Of a stretch of 64,000 bases of DNA, positions 25,250 through 34,504 are shown in pieces. Numbering within the stretch: the first letter of the stretch is position 1; every line of letters starts with the position of its first letter. The stretch is from Mesobacillus jeotgali (lineage in GTDB: Bacteria; Bacillota; Bacilli; Bacillales; Cytobacillaceae), in the NCBI RefSeq assembly GCF_014856545.2, contig NZ_CP109811.1:4210001-4274000 (forward strand). Reading direction: 5' to 3'. Below the pieces are notes generated by a model. The model was given only the letters and a program-made list of their open reading frames with translations, made no database searches and was not told where the DNA came from. The translations under genes and the position numbers were made by a program.

Positions 25250-25726
25250 CGCTAGCAGTGCGCCGTGTTAAAGGGTGAAAGTTGATATTGAATCCCTTCT
25301 CTGGCGGTGCGTTATTTGGAGCTTATTTGATGTAAAAACGAATATTATCATTTTCACTAACACTATTACTGTAAGACAGAGCCTATATTATAGAAACAAT
25401 TCGTCTAGCTTATTTTGCAAGCACAATTTTGTAGGAATTAGATAGTTTGTGAAATTATGAACTATTTTTGACGTTTCACCAAATACCCTTACCCCTAGTC
25501 GTACTTTGTGATACATTTCACGTATAAGGAGGCGGTCATATTGATTAGTCTTTCCTGTAGAAAAGAAAAATACTTTTTTTAACATCTCACATGCTCACCA
25601 TTACACAATATCCGGGTCAAGCATCTGGCCAGACTGTAGATTGCGGATTATAAATAAAGAGCGTGTAAGCAACTGACCAATAACAAATCGAAACGATATA
25701 AATTTTTAAGAAAGAGGGTAATATAC
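25250..25726. other. Intergenic region between YitT gene and CoA-disulfide reductase fusion
   Basis: About 480 bp between divergent genes. It contains an Fnr-like half-perfect palindrome TGTGA-TACATT-TCACG at 25507-25522 and a possible plus-strand promoter CTGACC-N18-TATAAA (25673-25702). A 65-codon minus-strand frame at 25388-25585 lacks a ribosome site and is probably not a gene. Confidence 0.4.
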
Positions 25727-28309
25727 ATGGCAAAAAAAGTGGTAATCGTAGGTGGAGTTGCTGGCGGAGCTACAACGGCTGCTCGTTTAAGAAGATTGGA
25801 TGAACAGACAGAAATCGTGATGATCGAACGCGGTGAATATATTTCTTTCGCAAACTGCGGACTTCCTTATTATATTGGCGGTGCGATTCAGGAACGTGAC
25901 GCATTGCTGGTGCAGACAGTTGAAGGCATGTCAAAGAAATTCAACATGGATATTCGCAACTTGAGCGAAGTCACACGCATCGACCGCGAGCGCAAAGTGG
26001 TTGAAATCAAGAACCTTAAAACGGGCGAAACTTATGAAGAGAGCTACGATGTGCTTGTTTTATCACCAGGTGCAAGCCCAATTAAGCCTCCGATCCCGGG
26101 CATCAATGAAGCAGAAGCATTGTTCACGCTTCGCAACATTCCTGATACTGATAAAATCAAAGCGTATGTTGATGAGCAGCAGCCGAAGAAAGCGACAGTC
26201 ATCGGCGGCGGCTTCATCGGTGTTGAAATGGCTGAAAACCTTTGGGAACGCGGTGTTGAAGTAACACTCGTAGAGATGGCTGATCAGATCATGGCACCCA
26301 TCGACTTTGAAATGGCTTCTATTTTACACCAGCACCTCCGTGAAAAAGGCGTGAAGCTTGTTCTTGAAGACGGTGTGAAATCTTTTGAAAAGAACGGCAA
26401 AGTCATTAACCTGAACAGCGGCAAGCAAATTGACACTGACCTTGTTATCCTTGCGATTGGCGTTGCTCCTGAAAATAAATTGGCTAAGGAAGCTGGGCTT
26501 GAGCTAGGACTTCGTGGTGCGATCCGTGTCAACGAGCGCCTGCAGACGGCTGACGAGAGCATCTACGCAATCGGTGACGCGATTGAAGTGAAGGACTATA
26601 TCAACGGACAGGCGACTCACATTCCGCTTGCATGGCCGGCCAACCGCCAGGGACGGATAGTTGCGGACCATATCAACGGCATCGATTCCAAGTACCAAGG
26701 CACGCTTGGCACATCGATCGCGAAAGTGTTTGACATGACTGTTGCGGCAACAGGAAATAACGAGAAGACTTTGAAGCGTCTTGGCATCTCTTACGATGTC
26801 GTGCACGTTCACCCAAGCTCTCACGCCGGCTACTATCCTGGCGCATTCCCAATCGCGCTAAAATTGATCTTTGACCGTGAGACAGGAAGAATCTTCGGTG
26901 CACAAGCTGTATCTTATGATGGCGCAGATAAGCGCATCGACGTACTGGCAACTGCCATCAAAGGCGGCATGACGATTTTCGACCTGCCAGATCTTGAACT
27001 GGCATACGCACCGCCGTACTCTTCTGCAAAGGATCCAGTCAACATGGCTGGCTACGCAGCGAAAAATATTGCGGAAGGCCTCGTGGAAACGGTACAATGG
27101 CATGAAATCAATGACATCCTTGCTGACGGCGGCTATCTGATCGACGTCCGCGAGCCAATCGAGCGCGATATGGGTATGATCGAGGGTTCTGTGAATATTC
27201 CGCTTGGCGAGCTTCGCGACCGCCTCGGTGAAATCCCGACGAAGGAAGTGTACGTTTACTGCCAGGTCGGCCTTCGCGGTTACCTAGCTACACGTATCCT
27301 GATGCAGGCGGGATTCAAAGTTCGTAATTTGGATGGCGGATACAAGACTTACTCTTGCGTGTATGAGCCAGATGCAAGTGAGAACTGTGGTACACCGATC
27401 AGCGACAATGGCGTTGCTCAGCGAAATGCTGCAATGGAGGAAATTGCTGCTGGCGCTGCCCAGTCTAGTGTTGGATTGGCTGTTGAGGCGGCTCCTGTTG
27501 CTCAGGCACCCGCAGCTCCTGCCGTGACAGCTGCACCGCCAACTGTAAAGACAACTCTTGATGCTTGCGGCCTGTCTTGCCCTGGTCCGATCATGAAGGT
27601 TTATAAAACAATCGGCGACATGCAGGACGGCGAGGTGATGGAAGTCCACGCAACAGACCCAGGCTTCGCAAAGGACATCAAAGCGTGGTGTGAGAAGACA
27701 GGCAACAAACTGATCAGCAACAATTTTGAGGATAAGAAGTTCAAAGCGCAAATCATGAAAGGCAATGTGGTCGTGCCTATGAACACGATGGCAGCTCCTG
27801 TTGGAGTTCCAACTGGCGTACCAACTGCGGCTCCTGCTAAAAATGGCGCAACGATGGTTGTGTTCAGCGGCGACCTCGACAAGGCAATTGCAACCTTCAT
27901 CATCGCATCCGGCGCGGCGGCGATGGGCAAAGAAGTAACCTTGTTCTTTACCTTCTGGGGACTGAACATCCTGAAGCGCAACGACGCACCATCAACCGAG
28001 AAAGACATGATGGCAAAAATGTTCAGCATGATGATGCCGAAGGGCGCAAACGACCTGCCACTGTCCAAGATGAACATGGGCGGCATGGGCTCCAAGATGA
28101 TTAAGACAGTCATGGCCAACAAAAACGTCGACAGCCTTGAAACTCTGATGAAAAACGCCATGGACGCCGGCGTCAAGCTAGTAGCATGCGGCATGAGCAT
28201 GGACATCATGGGCATCGCAAAAGAAGAACTCATCGACGGAGTCGAAATCGGCGGCGTAGCAGCTTATCTGGGTGATGCGGAGGATTCTGGATTGAATTTG
28301 TTTATCTAA
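25727..28309 (+). CDS. Four-domain sulfur-transfer enzyme: CoA-disulfide reductase, rhodanese, TusA, DsrE
   Basis: 860 residues. Domains in order: FAD/NAD(P)-dependent reductase (1-445) with GGVAGGATTAAR and redox Cys44 in FANCGLPYY as in CoA-disulfide reductases; rhodanese (about 455-545) with active-site loop CQVGLRG (Cys512); Ala/Pro-rich linker; TusA domain (about 608-680) with CGLSCPGP (Cys614, Cys618); second linker; DsrE-like domain (about 705-860) with Cys821. The cysteines suggest a persulfide relay within one chain. GC and codon use rise in the last third. AGAGGG precedes the ATG. It is monocistronic, with a terminator at 28327. Confidence 0.93.
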   Translation: MAKKVVIVGGVAGGATTAARLRRLDEQTEIVMIERGEYISFANCGLPYYIGGAIQERDALLVQTVEGMSKKFNMDIRNLSEVTRIDRERKVVEIKNLKTGETYEESYDVLVLSPGASPIKPPIPGINEAEALFTLRNIPDTDKIKAYVDEQQPKKATVIGGGFIGVEMAENLWERGVEVTLVEMADQIMAPIDFEMASILHQHLREKGVKLVLEDGVKSFEKNGKVINLNSGKQIDTDLVILAIGVAPENKLAKEAGLELGLRGAIRVNERLQTADESIYAIGDAIEVKDYINGQATHIPLAWPANRQGRIVADHINGIDSKYQGTLGTSIAKVFDMTVAATGNNEKTLKRLGISYDVVHVHPSSHAGYYPGAFPIALKLIFDRETGRIFGAQAVSYDGADKRIDVLATAIKGGMTIFDLPDLELAYAPPYSSAKDPVNMAGYAAKNIAEGLVETVQWHEINDILADGGYLIDVREPIERDMGMIEGSVNIPLGELRDRLGEIPTKEVYVYCQVGLRGYLATRILMQAGFKVRNLDGGYKTYSCVYEPDASENCGTPISDNGVAQRNAAMEEIAAGAAQSSVGLAVEAAPVAQAPAAPAVTAAPPTVKTTLDACGLSCPGPIMKVYKTIGDMQDGEVMEVHATDPGFAKDIKAWCEKTGNKLISNNFEDKKFKAQIMKGNVVVPMNTMAAPVGVPTGVPTAAPAKNGATMVVFSGDLDKAIATFIIASGAAAMGKEVTLFFTFWGLNILKRNDAPSTEKDMMAKMFSMMMPKGANDLPLSKMNMGGMGSKMIKTVMANKNVDSLETLMKNAMDAGVKLVACGMSMDIMGIAKEELIDGVEIGGVAAYLGDAEDSGLNLFI

Positions 28310-28326
28310 TGTTGGTTTGGAGAGCG

Positions 28327-28354
28327 GCCTTCCTGTGTGGGAGGCTAATTTTTT
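28327..28354 (+). terminator. Terminator after the sulfur-transfer fusion gene
   Basis: GCCTTCC/GGGAGGC (one T-G pair) with a 5-nt loop, followed by TAATTTTTT. Confidence 0.75.
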
Positions 28355-28381
28355 GTTGTTTTTCTTCCTATTTTAGGAAGA

Positions 28382-28480
28382 CGGTGCAATTAAATCGATT
28401 AATGGTGCAATTAATTAGCAGTACCGTGCAATTAATTCAAACAACGGTGCAATAACCTAAAACAACAGTGCAATTATCCC
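28382..28480. repeat. GTGCAATTA repeat cluster, left copy
   Basis: Five occurrences of a (C/G)GTGCAAT(T/A)A core separated by about 22-26 bp of unrelated AT-rich sequence. A second cluster with the same core lies at 30305-30425, so the NERD gene is bracketed by the two. Confidence 0.7.
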
Positions 28481-28660
28481 CCTATATTAGCAGAATAATT
28501 TTTCCAGCAGCAAGTGAACTATATTAAAACACGATATGACGTCAAAACAATACTTTTTGGTTCTTCTACCTACCTCCGTTTCATCCAAAAACGCACTTGC
28601 GTAAGATGCAGAATAGCTTTTCACACGTATTTAGAGGAAAAATTGAAGTTTTTTTTGATA

Positions 28661-29195
28661 GTTACCTTTTTTACTCTAGATCGGTTCGGTGCTTGCTCAC
28701 TAGATTGTGCTTCTTAACTAGATTGTCCTCACCTTGGCACATGGGGTTGTTGAAAATAGGTAATTGAGGGCTGAACCGCTGTTTAGTTTAAAGTTACCTT
28801 TATTACTCCAAATTAGTTTGATTCTCGCCTACTAGATTGTCCTCCTTATCCGGGTTGTCCTCTATCTTGGCGCATGGGGTTCTTGTAAATAGGTAATTGA
28901 GAACTGAACCGTTGTTTAGTTGGAAGTTACCTTTTTTACGCCAAATTGATTTGGTGCTTGCCTACTAGATTGTGCTCCTTATCTGGATTATCCTTCTCTC
29001 CTGGCACTTGGGGTTGATATAAACAGGTAATTAAGAACTGAACCGTTGTTTAGTTTAAAGTTACCTTTTTTACTCCAAATCGGTTTGATGCTCGCCTACT
29101 AGATTTTGCTCCTTATATGGATTGTCCTTCTCTCCTGGCACTTGGGGTTGATATAAACAGCTAATTGAGACTCCGACAGTTGAAAGATACCATTT
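28661..29195. repeat. 133-bp tandem repeat, four copies plus a partial
   Basis: The marker GTTACCTTTTTTACTC recurs at about 28661, 28793, 28926 and 29060 (periods 132-134 bp), with a degenerate fifth near 29186. Other shared landmarks are CTAGATTGTCCT, GGCAC(A/T)TGGGGTT and GGTAATTGAG(A/G)ACTGAACCG. Within each unit GGTAA...AACT and AGTT...TTACC are inversely repeated, so each RNA copy could fold. No frame spans the array. Confidence 0.85.
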
Positions 29196-29298
29196 CTTCA
29201 ACCGATAGCAACCAAGATAAAAACTTCTCTCTCTTTAACAGGATTTATTCCGATAAATGTCGAATAATACACTCATCAACCTAAAGGAGTGACAATTT

Positions 29299-30255
29299 TT
29301 GATAGCGAAACGCAGAACGACCCCACGGAGAATCCTCGTTAATGAAGCACTACTGCGCAGACTTCCTCCAAACCATCCAAAGAGGCCAGATATTCTTAAA
29401 GATTTGCTGATTAAAAGAGCAGGATTTAAAGGCGAACAGGATATGGATTATTACCTTAGCCTGTTGAACGAAAACGATTTTTACATCCTCCAGGATCTCC
29501 GCATTCCACTTGGCACAAACTACTTCCAAATTGATTTCCTTCTTTTATCAACCAAATTCGCTCTGCTGATTGAAAATAAGAATATCCCTGGAATAATAGA
29601 ATTTGACCCTGCCTTCAAGCAAGTTTTCCGAACGTATAATGACAGCACGGAAATATACGACTGCCCGGTCGACCAGGTAAAAAGACAAGTCTATCAATTC
29701 AGGAACTGGCTGAAGAAACACAATATCGATCCACTTCCACTTGAATTCCTCGTCACCTATAGCAATCATGGCTCCATCCTTCAAAATCCCAGTAAAAATC
29801 AAGAAGTTTATAATCGAATTTGTAAAGGAGGACAATTGGTCTTTAAAGTAGACGAAATTCAAAATCGTCACCAAAGAGAGGTTCTATCGATTAAGGATGT
29901 AAAAAGGTTAACGAAATTGCTGATTAAGAGTCACGAACCGGAGAAAGCTGATATTAGCAAGTATAATTTATCCCCATCTGACATCATCCCAGGTATACAA
30001 TGTCCAACGTGCGAGCAATTTCACATGGAGAGAATCTCAAGGAAATGGTACTGTGCCCATTGTGAAACTACCTCAACTAACGCACATCAACAGGCTATTC
30101 TTGATTATTTTCTGCTGATTGGACCGACAATGACAAATAAACAATTGAGAGTTTTTTTACGCCTGCCGTCACGGAGTACTTCTACAATCTTATTGAGGAA
30201 TATGAGCCTACAACATACAGGTAGTACGAAAAACAGAGTATATTATCAAGCATGA
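29299..30255 (+). CDS. NERD domain (nuclease-related) protein with C-terminal zinc ribbon
   Basis: 318 residues from TTG at 29299, preceded by AAAGGAGTG. The NERD domain (about 42-165) begins with FKGEQDMDYYL and carries the restriction-nuclease-like core QIDFLLLS...IENKN, in which Asp, Glu and Lys form a PD-(D/E)xK-type site. The C-terminal part has a zinc ribbon (CPTC, CAHC near 235-255) and a winged-helix-like end. NERD proteins are suspected DNA-processing enzymes but their role is unresolved. It stands alone between arrays of repeats and has a strong terminator. Confidence 0.82.
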   Translation: MIAKRRTTPRRILVNEALLRRLPPNHPKRPDILKDLLIKRAGFKGEQDMDYYLSLLNENDFYILQDLRIPLGTNYFQIDFLLLSTKFALLIENKNIPGIIEFDPAFKQVFRTYNDSTEIYDCPVDQVKRQVYQFRNWLKKHNIDPLPLEFLVTYSNHGSILQNPSKNQEVYNRICKGGQLVFKVDEIQNRHQREVLSIKDVKRLTKLLIKSHEPEKADISKYNLSPSDIIPGIQCPTCEQFHMERISRKWYCAHCETTSTNAHQQAILDYFLLIGPTMTNKQLRVFLRLPSRSTSTILLRNMSLQHTGSTKNRVYYQA

Positions 30256-30259
30256 TTAT

Positions 30260-30292
30260 AACCTCCTCTTCCTTTTGGCCGAGGAGGTTTTT
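30260..30292 (+). terminator. Terminator of the NERD gene
   Basis: A perfect 9-bp stem AACCTCCTC/GAGGAGGTT with a 12-nt loop and T run. Confidence 0.88.
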
Positions 30293-30304
30293 CCATTATT
30301 AGGA

Positions 30305-30425
30305 TGACGGTGCAATTCCGGCATTTAACCGTGCAATAAAGAAGAATGAGCGTGTAATTACTCTAGTTGACGGTGCAATTAGCTTCAATTATGGCGCAAT
30401 TATGACGTTTAACCGTGCAATTACC
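30305..30425. repeat. GTGCAATTA repeat cluster, right copy
   Basis: About six copies of GTGCAATTA or close variants (GTGCAATAA, GTGTAATTA, GCGCAATTA) at about 20-25 bp spacing, related to 28382-28480. Confidence 0.65.
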
Positions 30426-30459
30426 CCAAATTCAATCAGACTAGCAGCTCATTAAGCGC

Positions 30460-30487
30460 AAAAATCCCCCGCCAACCCGGCGGGGGA
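30460..30487 (-). terminator. Terminator of prfB
   Basis: A perfect 8-bp GC stem CCCCCGCC/GGCGGGGG, followed on the minus strand by ATTTTTG. It lies 27 bp after the stop codon. Confidence 0.88.
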
Positions 30488-30513
30488 CTCCAAAAACTCA
30501 TATTCAGTTCGGT

Positions 30514-31624
30514 CTACTCACCCAAACTCAACTTAGAGCGTAAATATGCATCAATAAACATATCAATATCACCGTCCATGACTCCCTGCACATTGCCGGA
30601 TTCGGCACCGGTGCGATGGTCTTTTACCATTGAATACGGGTGGAATACGTAGGAGCGAATCTGGCTGCCCCAGCCGATTTCTTTTTGCTCGCCGCGGATT
30701 TCGTCCAGCTCGGCTTGCTGCTGCTCGATTTCACGCTGGTACAGCTTCGCTTTCAGCATCTTCATCGACGTTTCACGGTTCTTGATCTGTGAACGTTCTG
30801 CCTGAGATGATACAACGACACCAGTTGGCAAGTGCGTGATTCGGACGGCTGAGTCAGTTGTGTTGATGTGCTGACCGCCGGCGCCGCTTGCACGATACGT
30901 ATCGATTTTCAGGTCTTCCGTACGGATTTCAATTTCAATTTCGTTATTGAATTCCGGCATCACTTCGCAAGATACAAAAGAAGTATGGCGGCGTCCAGAA
31001 GAATCAAATGGTGAAATACGTACGAGACGGTGTACGCCTTTTTCCGCTTTCAGATAGCCGTATGCATTGTGTCCGTTAATCTTCAAAGTGACACTCTTAA
31101 TTCCCGCTTCATCCCCTGGAAGATAATCCAGCGTCTCCACCTTGAAACCGCGCTTTTCCGCCCAGCGAGTGTACATACGCAAAAGCATCGAGCCCCAGTC
31201 CTGGGATTCCGTTCCGCCAGCACCTGGGTGAAGTTCAAGAATCGCGTTATTTTTATCGTGCTCTTCGCTTAAAAGGAGCTGAAGCTCAAACTCACTCATG
31301 CGCTCTTTAAATTCCACAAGCTCCTTCTCCAACTCTTCGCGAAGATCCGCGTCGTCTTCCTCTTTTACAAGCTCATAAGTCAAATCGAGATTTTCGTATG
31401 TCTCGTTCAGCTCGTTAAAAACATTAACCTGTTCCTTGAGCGCATTTGCTTCGTTGATGACAACCTGTGCCTTCTGCTGGTCATCCCAGAAGTCCGGCGC
31501 AAGCATGCCATCCTCTAGTTCAGCAATTCGCGCTTCTTTATTTTCGAGGTCAAAGAGACCCCCTGAAGTCCGCTAATTTCTTAGCTGTTTTTTCAAGCTC
31601 ATTCCTGATATCTGCTAATTCCAT
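30514..31624 (-). CDS. prfB: Peptide chain release factor 2 with programmed +1 frameshift
   Basis: Starts at ATG 31624 (GAGGTG upstream). It reads 24 codons to CTT, meets TGA (31552-31550) and continues in the +1 frame as Leu-Asp-Leu-Glu to give about 369 residues. RF2 recognises UGA/UAA through its SPF-type tripeptide and releases peptides through the GGQ motif ([15 protein letters not shown] region). The split frame is the classical autoregulatory frameshift: low RF2 favours shifting. It is not a pseudogene. It lies downstream of secA on the same strand, as in B. subtilis. Confidence 0.97.
31549..31564 (-). promoter_or_regulatory. prfB: prfB programmed frameshift signal
   Basis: AGGGGG-TCT-CTT-TGA-C: the internal Shine-Dalgarno-like AGGGGG sits just before the slippery CTT-TGA-C. 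This matches the universally conserved RF2 frameshift site. Confidence 0.97.
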
Positions 31625-31728
31625 ATCATTCACCTCAAAAGAAAGTTAATTACTATTATACCTTATTCTATGCAGCAAGGAAAAAGAGAGCCGGTTACCC
31701 GCGCCCTCTTGTTGTTCTTTAACACATC

Positions 31729-31759
31729 ACCGCACCGGGGGTCAGACCCCCGGTGCGGT
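31729..31759. other. Strong GC hairpin between secA and prfB
   Basis: A perfect 14-bp inverted repeat ACCGCACCGGGGGT/ACCCCCGGTGCGGT with loop CAG. It lies 13 bp past the secA stop. No T run follows on the minus strand, so it may be an mRNA 3'-end or processing structure, or a repetitive palindrome, and not a classical terminator. Confidence 0.7.
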
Positions 31760-31772
31760 AGTGCGGTAAAGC

Positions 31773-34286
31773 TTATTCTGCTTTGCCGCAGCAGTTTTTG
31801 TATTTCTTGCCGCTGCCGCAGATGCATGGGTCATTGCGGCCGACATCCATTGATTTGACGACTGGCTTCTTCTTTACTTTTCCGCCTTCGCCTTCTTTTG
31901 GATTTACCGCGTGGCCTTTCGCTACTTCCTGGCGCTCAAGGTTGCTGCGGATTTCAGCTTTCATGATATATTTCGCAACGTCGTCTTCGATGGAAAGAAC
32001 CATGTTTTCGAACATCGCGAAGCCTTCATGCTGGTATTCGCGCAGTGGATCGATCTGGCCATACGCACGCAGGTGGATACCCTGGCGCAGCTGGTCCATC
32101 TGGTCGATATGGTCCATCCACTTTGAGTCAACCGAGCGAAGCACGATAACTTTTTCAAACTCACGCATTTGCTCATCTGTCAGCATTTCTTCTTTTTCAT
32201 TATAGCGCTCTTTCACCTTTGCCATGATCGCTTCGATGATTTCATCCGCCTCTTTGCCGCGAAGGTTTTCAGCAGTGATGTCGCCTTCGTGTAGCAGATT
32301 GCCGTTCACATAGTCCATAATGCTGTTCAGATCCCATTTTTCCATATCCTCGCCTGCTGGCGTATGGGCAGAGACATTGCGCTCCAATGCAGACCTGATC
32401 ATTCTTTCTACGATGTCGCGGAGGTTGTCAGATTCAAGAACCTCATCACGCTGCTTGTAGATGATTTCGCGCTGCTGGCGAAGGACATCATCGTACTGAA
32501 GCAACTGCTTACGGGCATCAAAGTTGTTGCCCTCAACGCGTTTTTGCGCAGATTCAACGGCTCTGGAAACCATCTTGCTCTGGATTGGCTGGGTATCATC
32601 CATGCCAAGACGCTCCATCATTGATTTCATATTGTCAGAACCGAAGCGGCGCATCAGCTCATCTTCCATTGAAAGGTAGAACTGAGTCACACCAGGGTCT
32701 CCCTGACGTCCGGAACGTCCACGAAGCTGATTATCGATACGACGGCTCTCGTGACGCTCTGTACCAATAACCGCAAGGCCGCCAACTTCTTTAACGCCTT
32801 CGCCAAGCTTGATGTCCGTACCACGGCCCGCCATGTTCGTCGCGATCGTAACCGCGCCCTGATGGCCGGCTTCAGCGATGATTTCCGCTTCACGCTCATG
32901 GTTTTTCGCGTTCAGAACATTATGCTTGATGCCTTTTTTAGATAAAAACGCAGAAATGATTTCCGAAGTTTCAATCGCAACCGTACCAACAAGGACCGGC
33001 TGGCCAGCCTGGTGGCGTTCAGCAATGTCGTCGGCTACCGCCTTGAACTTCCCTTGCATCGATGCGTAGATTAAATCCGGACGGTCGTCACGGGCAATCG
33101 GACGGTTCGTTGGAATCACAACAACGTTCATATTGTAAATATTGCGGAATTCCTCTTCCTCAGTCTTCGCCGTACCGGTCATACCGGAAAGCTTCTCGTA
33201 CATACGGAAGTAGTTCTGGAATGTGATCGTCGCAAGCGTCATGCTTTCATTCTGGATTTCAAGGCCCTCTTTTGCCTCGATTGCCTGGTGCAAGCCTTCG
33301 CTGTAGCGGCGGCCCTTCATCAGACGGCCAGTGAACTGGTCAACGATGACGATCTCGCCGTCCTGGACGACGTAATCCACATCCTTGTGCATGCTAGCCT
33401 GGGCTTTCATCGCCTGGTTGATATGGTGAAGCAATGTCACATGCTTGATGTCAAAAAGGTTCTCGATGCCAAAAGCCTTCTCGGACTTCGTGATTCCTTC
33501 CTCCGTCAGCTGGACACCCTTCGTTTTTTCATCATAAGTGTAGTCCTCTTCACGCTTCAAAGTGCGCACGAATGCATTCGCCTGAATGTAAAGCGCAGCA
33601 GATTTTTGCGCAGAACCTGAAATGATCAATGGCGTACGCGCTTCATCGATCAAGATGGAGTCAACTTCATCGATAACACAGAAGTGCAGCGGACGCTGAA
33701 CCTTCTGGTCTGAGTAAAGCACCATGTTGTCGCGCAGATAGTCGAAGCCGAACTCGTTGTTCGTACCATATGTGATATCTGCACGGTAAGCTTCCTGTTT
33801 CTCTTCCTTCGTCATGCTGTTCAGGTTCAAGCCGACAGAAAGGCCAAGGAACTCATACAGCTTGCCCATTTCAACGGCATCACGGCTAGCAAGGTATTCG
33901 TTGACCGTGATAACGTGCACACCGCGTCCAGTGATCGCGTTCAGGTAAACCGGCATTGTCGCTGTAAGGGTTTTACCTTCACCAGTCTTCATCTCGGCGA
34001 TATTTCCCTCGTGAAGGGCGATACCACCCATCAGCTGGACCTTATAAGGGTAAAGCCCAAGAACACGCTTGGCACCTTCACGTACGACAGCAAAAGCTTC
34101 AATCAGCAAGTCATCAGTAGACTCTCCGTTTTGGTACCGGTTTTTGAACTCTTCCGTTTTTTCCCTCAGCTGGTCATCAGACAGCTTTTCCATATCGCCT
34201 GCAAGTGCATCAATCTGATCCGCCATCTTCGTCAATTTCTTAATATCGCGTTTATTCTGGTCGAAAATTTTCGCTAAAATCCCCAT
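31773..34286 (-). CDS. secA: Preprotein translocase ATPase SecA
   Basis: 837 residues, the usual length for Bacillus. Motor domain landmarks are the Walker [12 protein letters not shown] (about 100-110), [12 protein letters not shown], and the second nucleotide-binding fold with [13 protein letters not shown] and GRSGRQGD. The C-terminus ends in the SEC-C zinc motif [13 protein letters not shown] that binds SecB or ribosomes and lipids. It drives post-translational export through SecYEG. It is followed by prfB with a GC hairpin between them. Confidence 0.98.
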   Translation of the reverse strand: MGILAKIFDQNKRDIKKLTKMADQIDALAGDMEKLSDDQLREKTEEFKNRYQNGESTDDLLIEAFAVVREGAKRVLGLYPYKVQLMGGIALHEGNIAEMKTGEGKTLTATMPVYLNAITGRGVHVITVNEYLASRDAVEMGKLYEFLGLSVGLNLNSMTKEEKQEAYRADITYGTNNEFGFDYLRDNMVLYSDQKVQRPLHFCVIDEVDSILIDEARTPLIISGSAQKSAALYIQANAFVRTLKREEDYTYDEKTKGVQLTEEGITKSEKAFGIENLFDIKHVTLLHHINQAMKAQASMHKDVDYVVQDGEIVIVDQFTGRLMKGRRYSEGLHQAIEAKEGLEIQNESMTLATITFQNYFRMYEKLSGMTGTAKTEEEEFRNIYNMNVVVIPTNRPIARDDRPDLIYASMQGKFKAVADDIAERHQAGQPVLVGTVAIETSEIISAFLSKKGIKHNVLNAKNHEREAEIIAEAGHQGAVTIATNMAGRGTDIKLGEGVKEVGGLAVIGTERHESRRIDNQLRGRSGRQGDPGVTQFYLSMEDELMRRFGSDNMKSMMERLGMDDTQPIQSKMVSRAVESAQKRVEGNNFDARKQLLQYDDVLRQQREIIYKQRDEVLESDNLRDIVERMIRSALERNVSAHTPAGEDMEKWDLNSIMDYVNGNLLHEGDITAENLRGKEADEIIEAIMAKVKERYNEKEEMLTDEQMREFEKVIVLRSVDSKWMDHIDQMDQLRQGIHLRAYGQIDPLREYQHEGFAMFENMVLSIEDDVAKYIMKAEIRSNLERQEVAKGHAVNPKEGEGGKVKKKPVVKSMDVGRNDPCICGSGKKYKNCCGKAE

Positions 34287-34356
34287 ACAGACGCTCCTTT
34301 TATCTATTGAATCTCGTTGTATTTTATAAGTTGATTGTCGTAAAAAATTGTCCCAA

Positions 34357-34388
34357 AGAAAAAAGATTCGCTGTTAACGCACCGAATC
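34357..34388 (-). terminator. Terminator-like hairpin upstream of secA
   Basis: GATTCG/CGAATC with a 12-nt loop, followed on the minus strand by TTTTTTCTTT. With 34462-34498 it separates the DUF1028 gene from secA. Confidence 0.6.
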
Positions 34389-34461
34389 CCTTTTAGAAAA
34401 ATTCGATTTATTTCTTCTTACTATTCTACCACTTACAAAAGGGAGTGACAACCAATCGGAA

Positions 34462-34498
34462 AAGGCGAAAAGTCCCACTGCCGGCTGACAGAGGGACC
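34462..34498 (-). terminator. Terminator of the DUF1028 gene
   Basis: GTCCC-A-CTG pairs with CAG-A-GGGAC on opposite sides of an 8-nt loop, followed by TTTTCGCC on the minus strand. It is 6 bp beyond the stop. Confidence 0.7.
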
Positions 34499-34504
34499 CA
34501 TGTT

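Noticed and set aside
25388..25585. 65-residue minus-strand frame between the YitT gene and the sulfur-transfer gene
   Set aside because: No ribosome site, and it overlaps the likely Fnr-like site and promoter region.
28382..29195. CRISPR array
   Set aside because: The GTGCAATTA units are too short and irregular, and the 133-bp units are tandem without unique spacers. No cas genes are present.
30514..31624. prfB as a frameshifted pseudogene
   Set aside because: The AGGGGG and CTT-TGA-C elements are exactly the conserved RF2 programmed frameshift signal.
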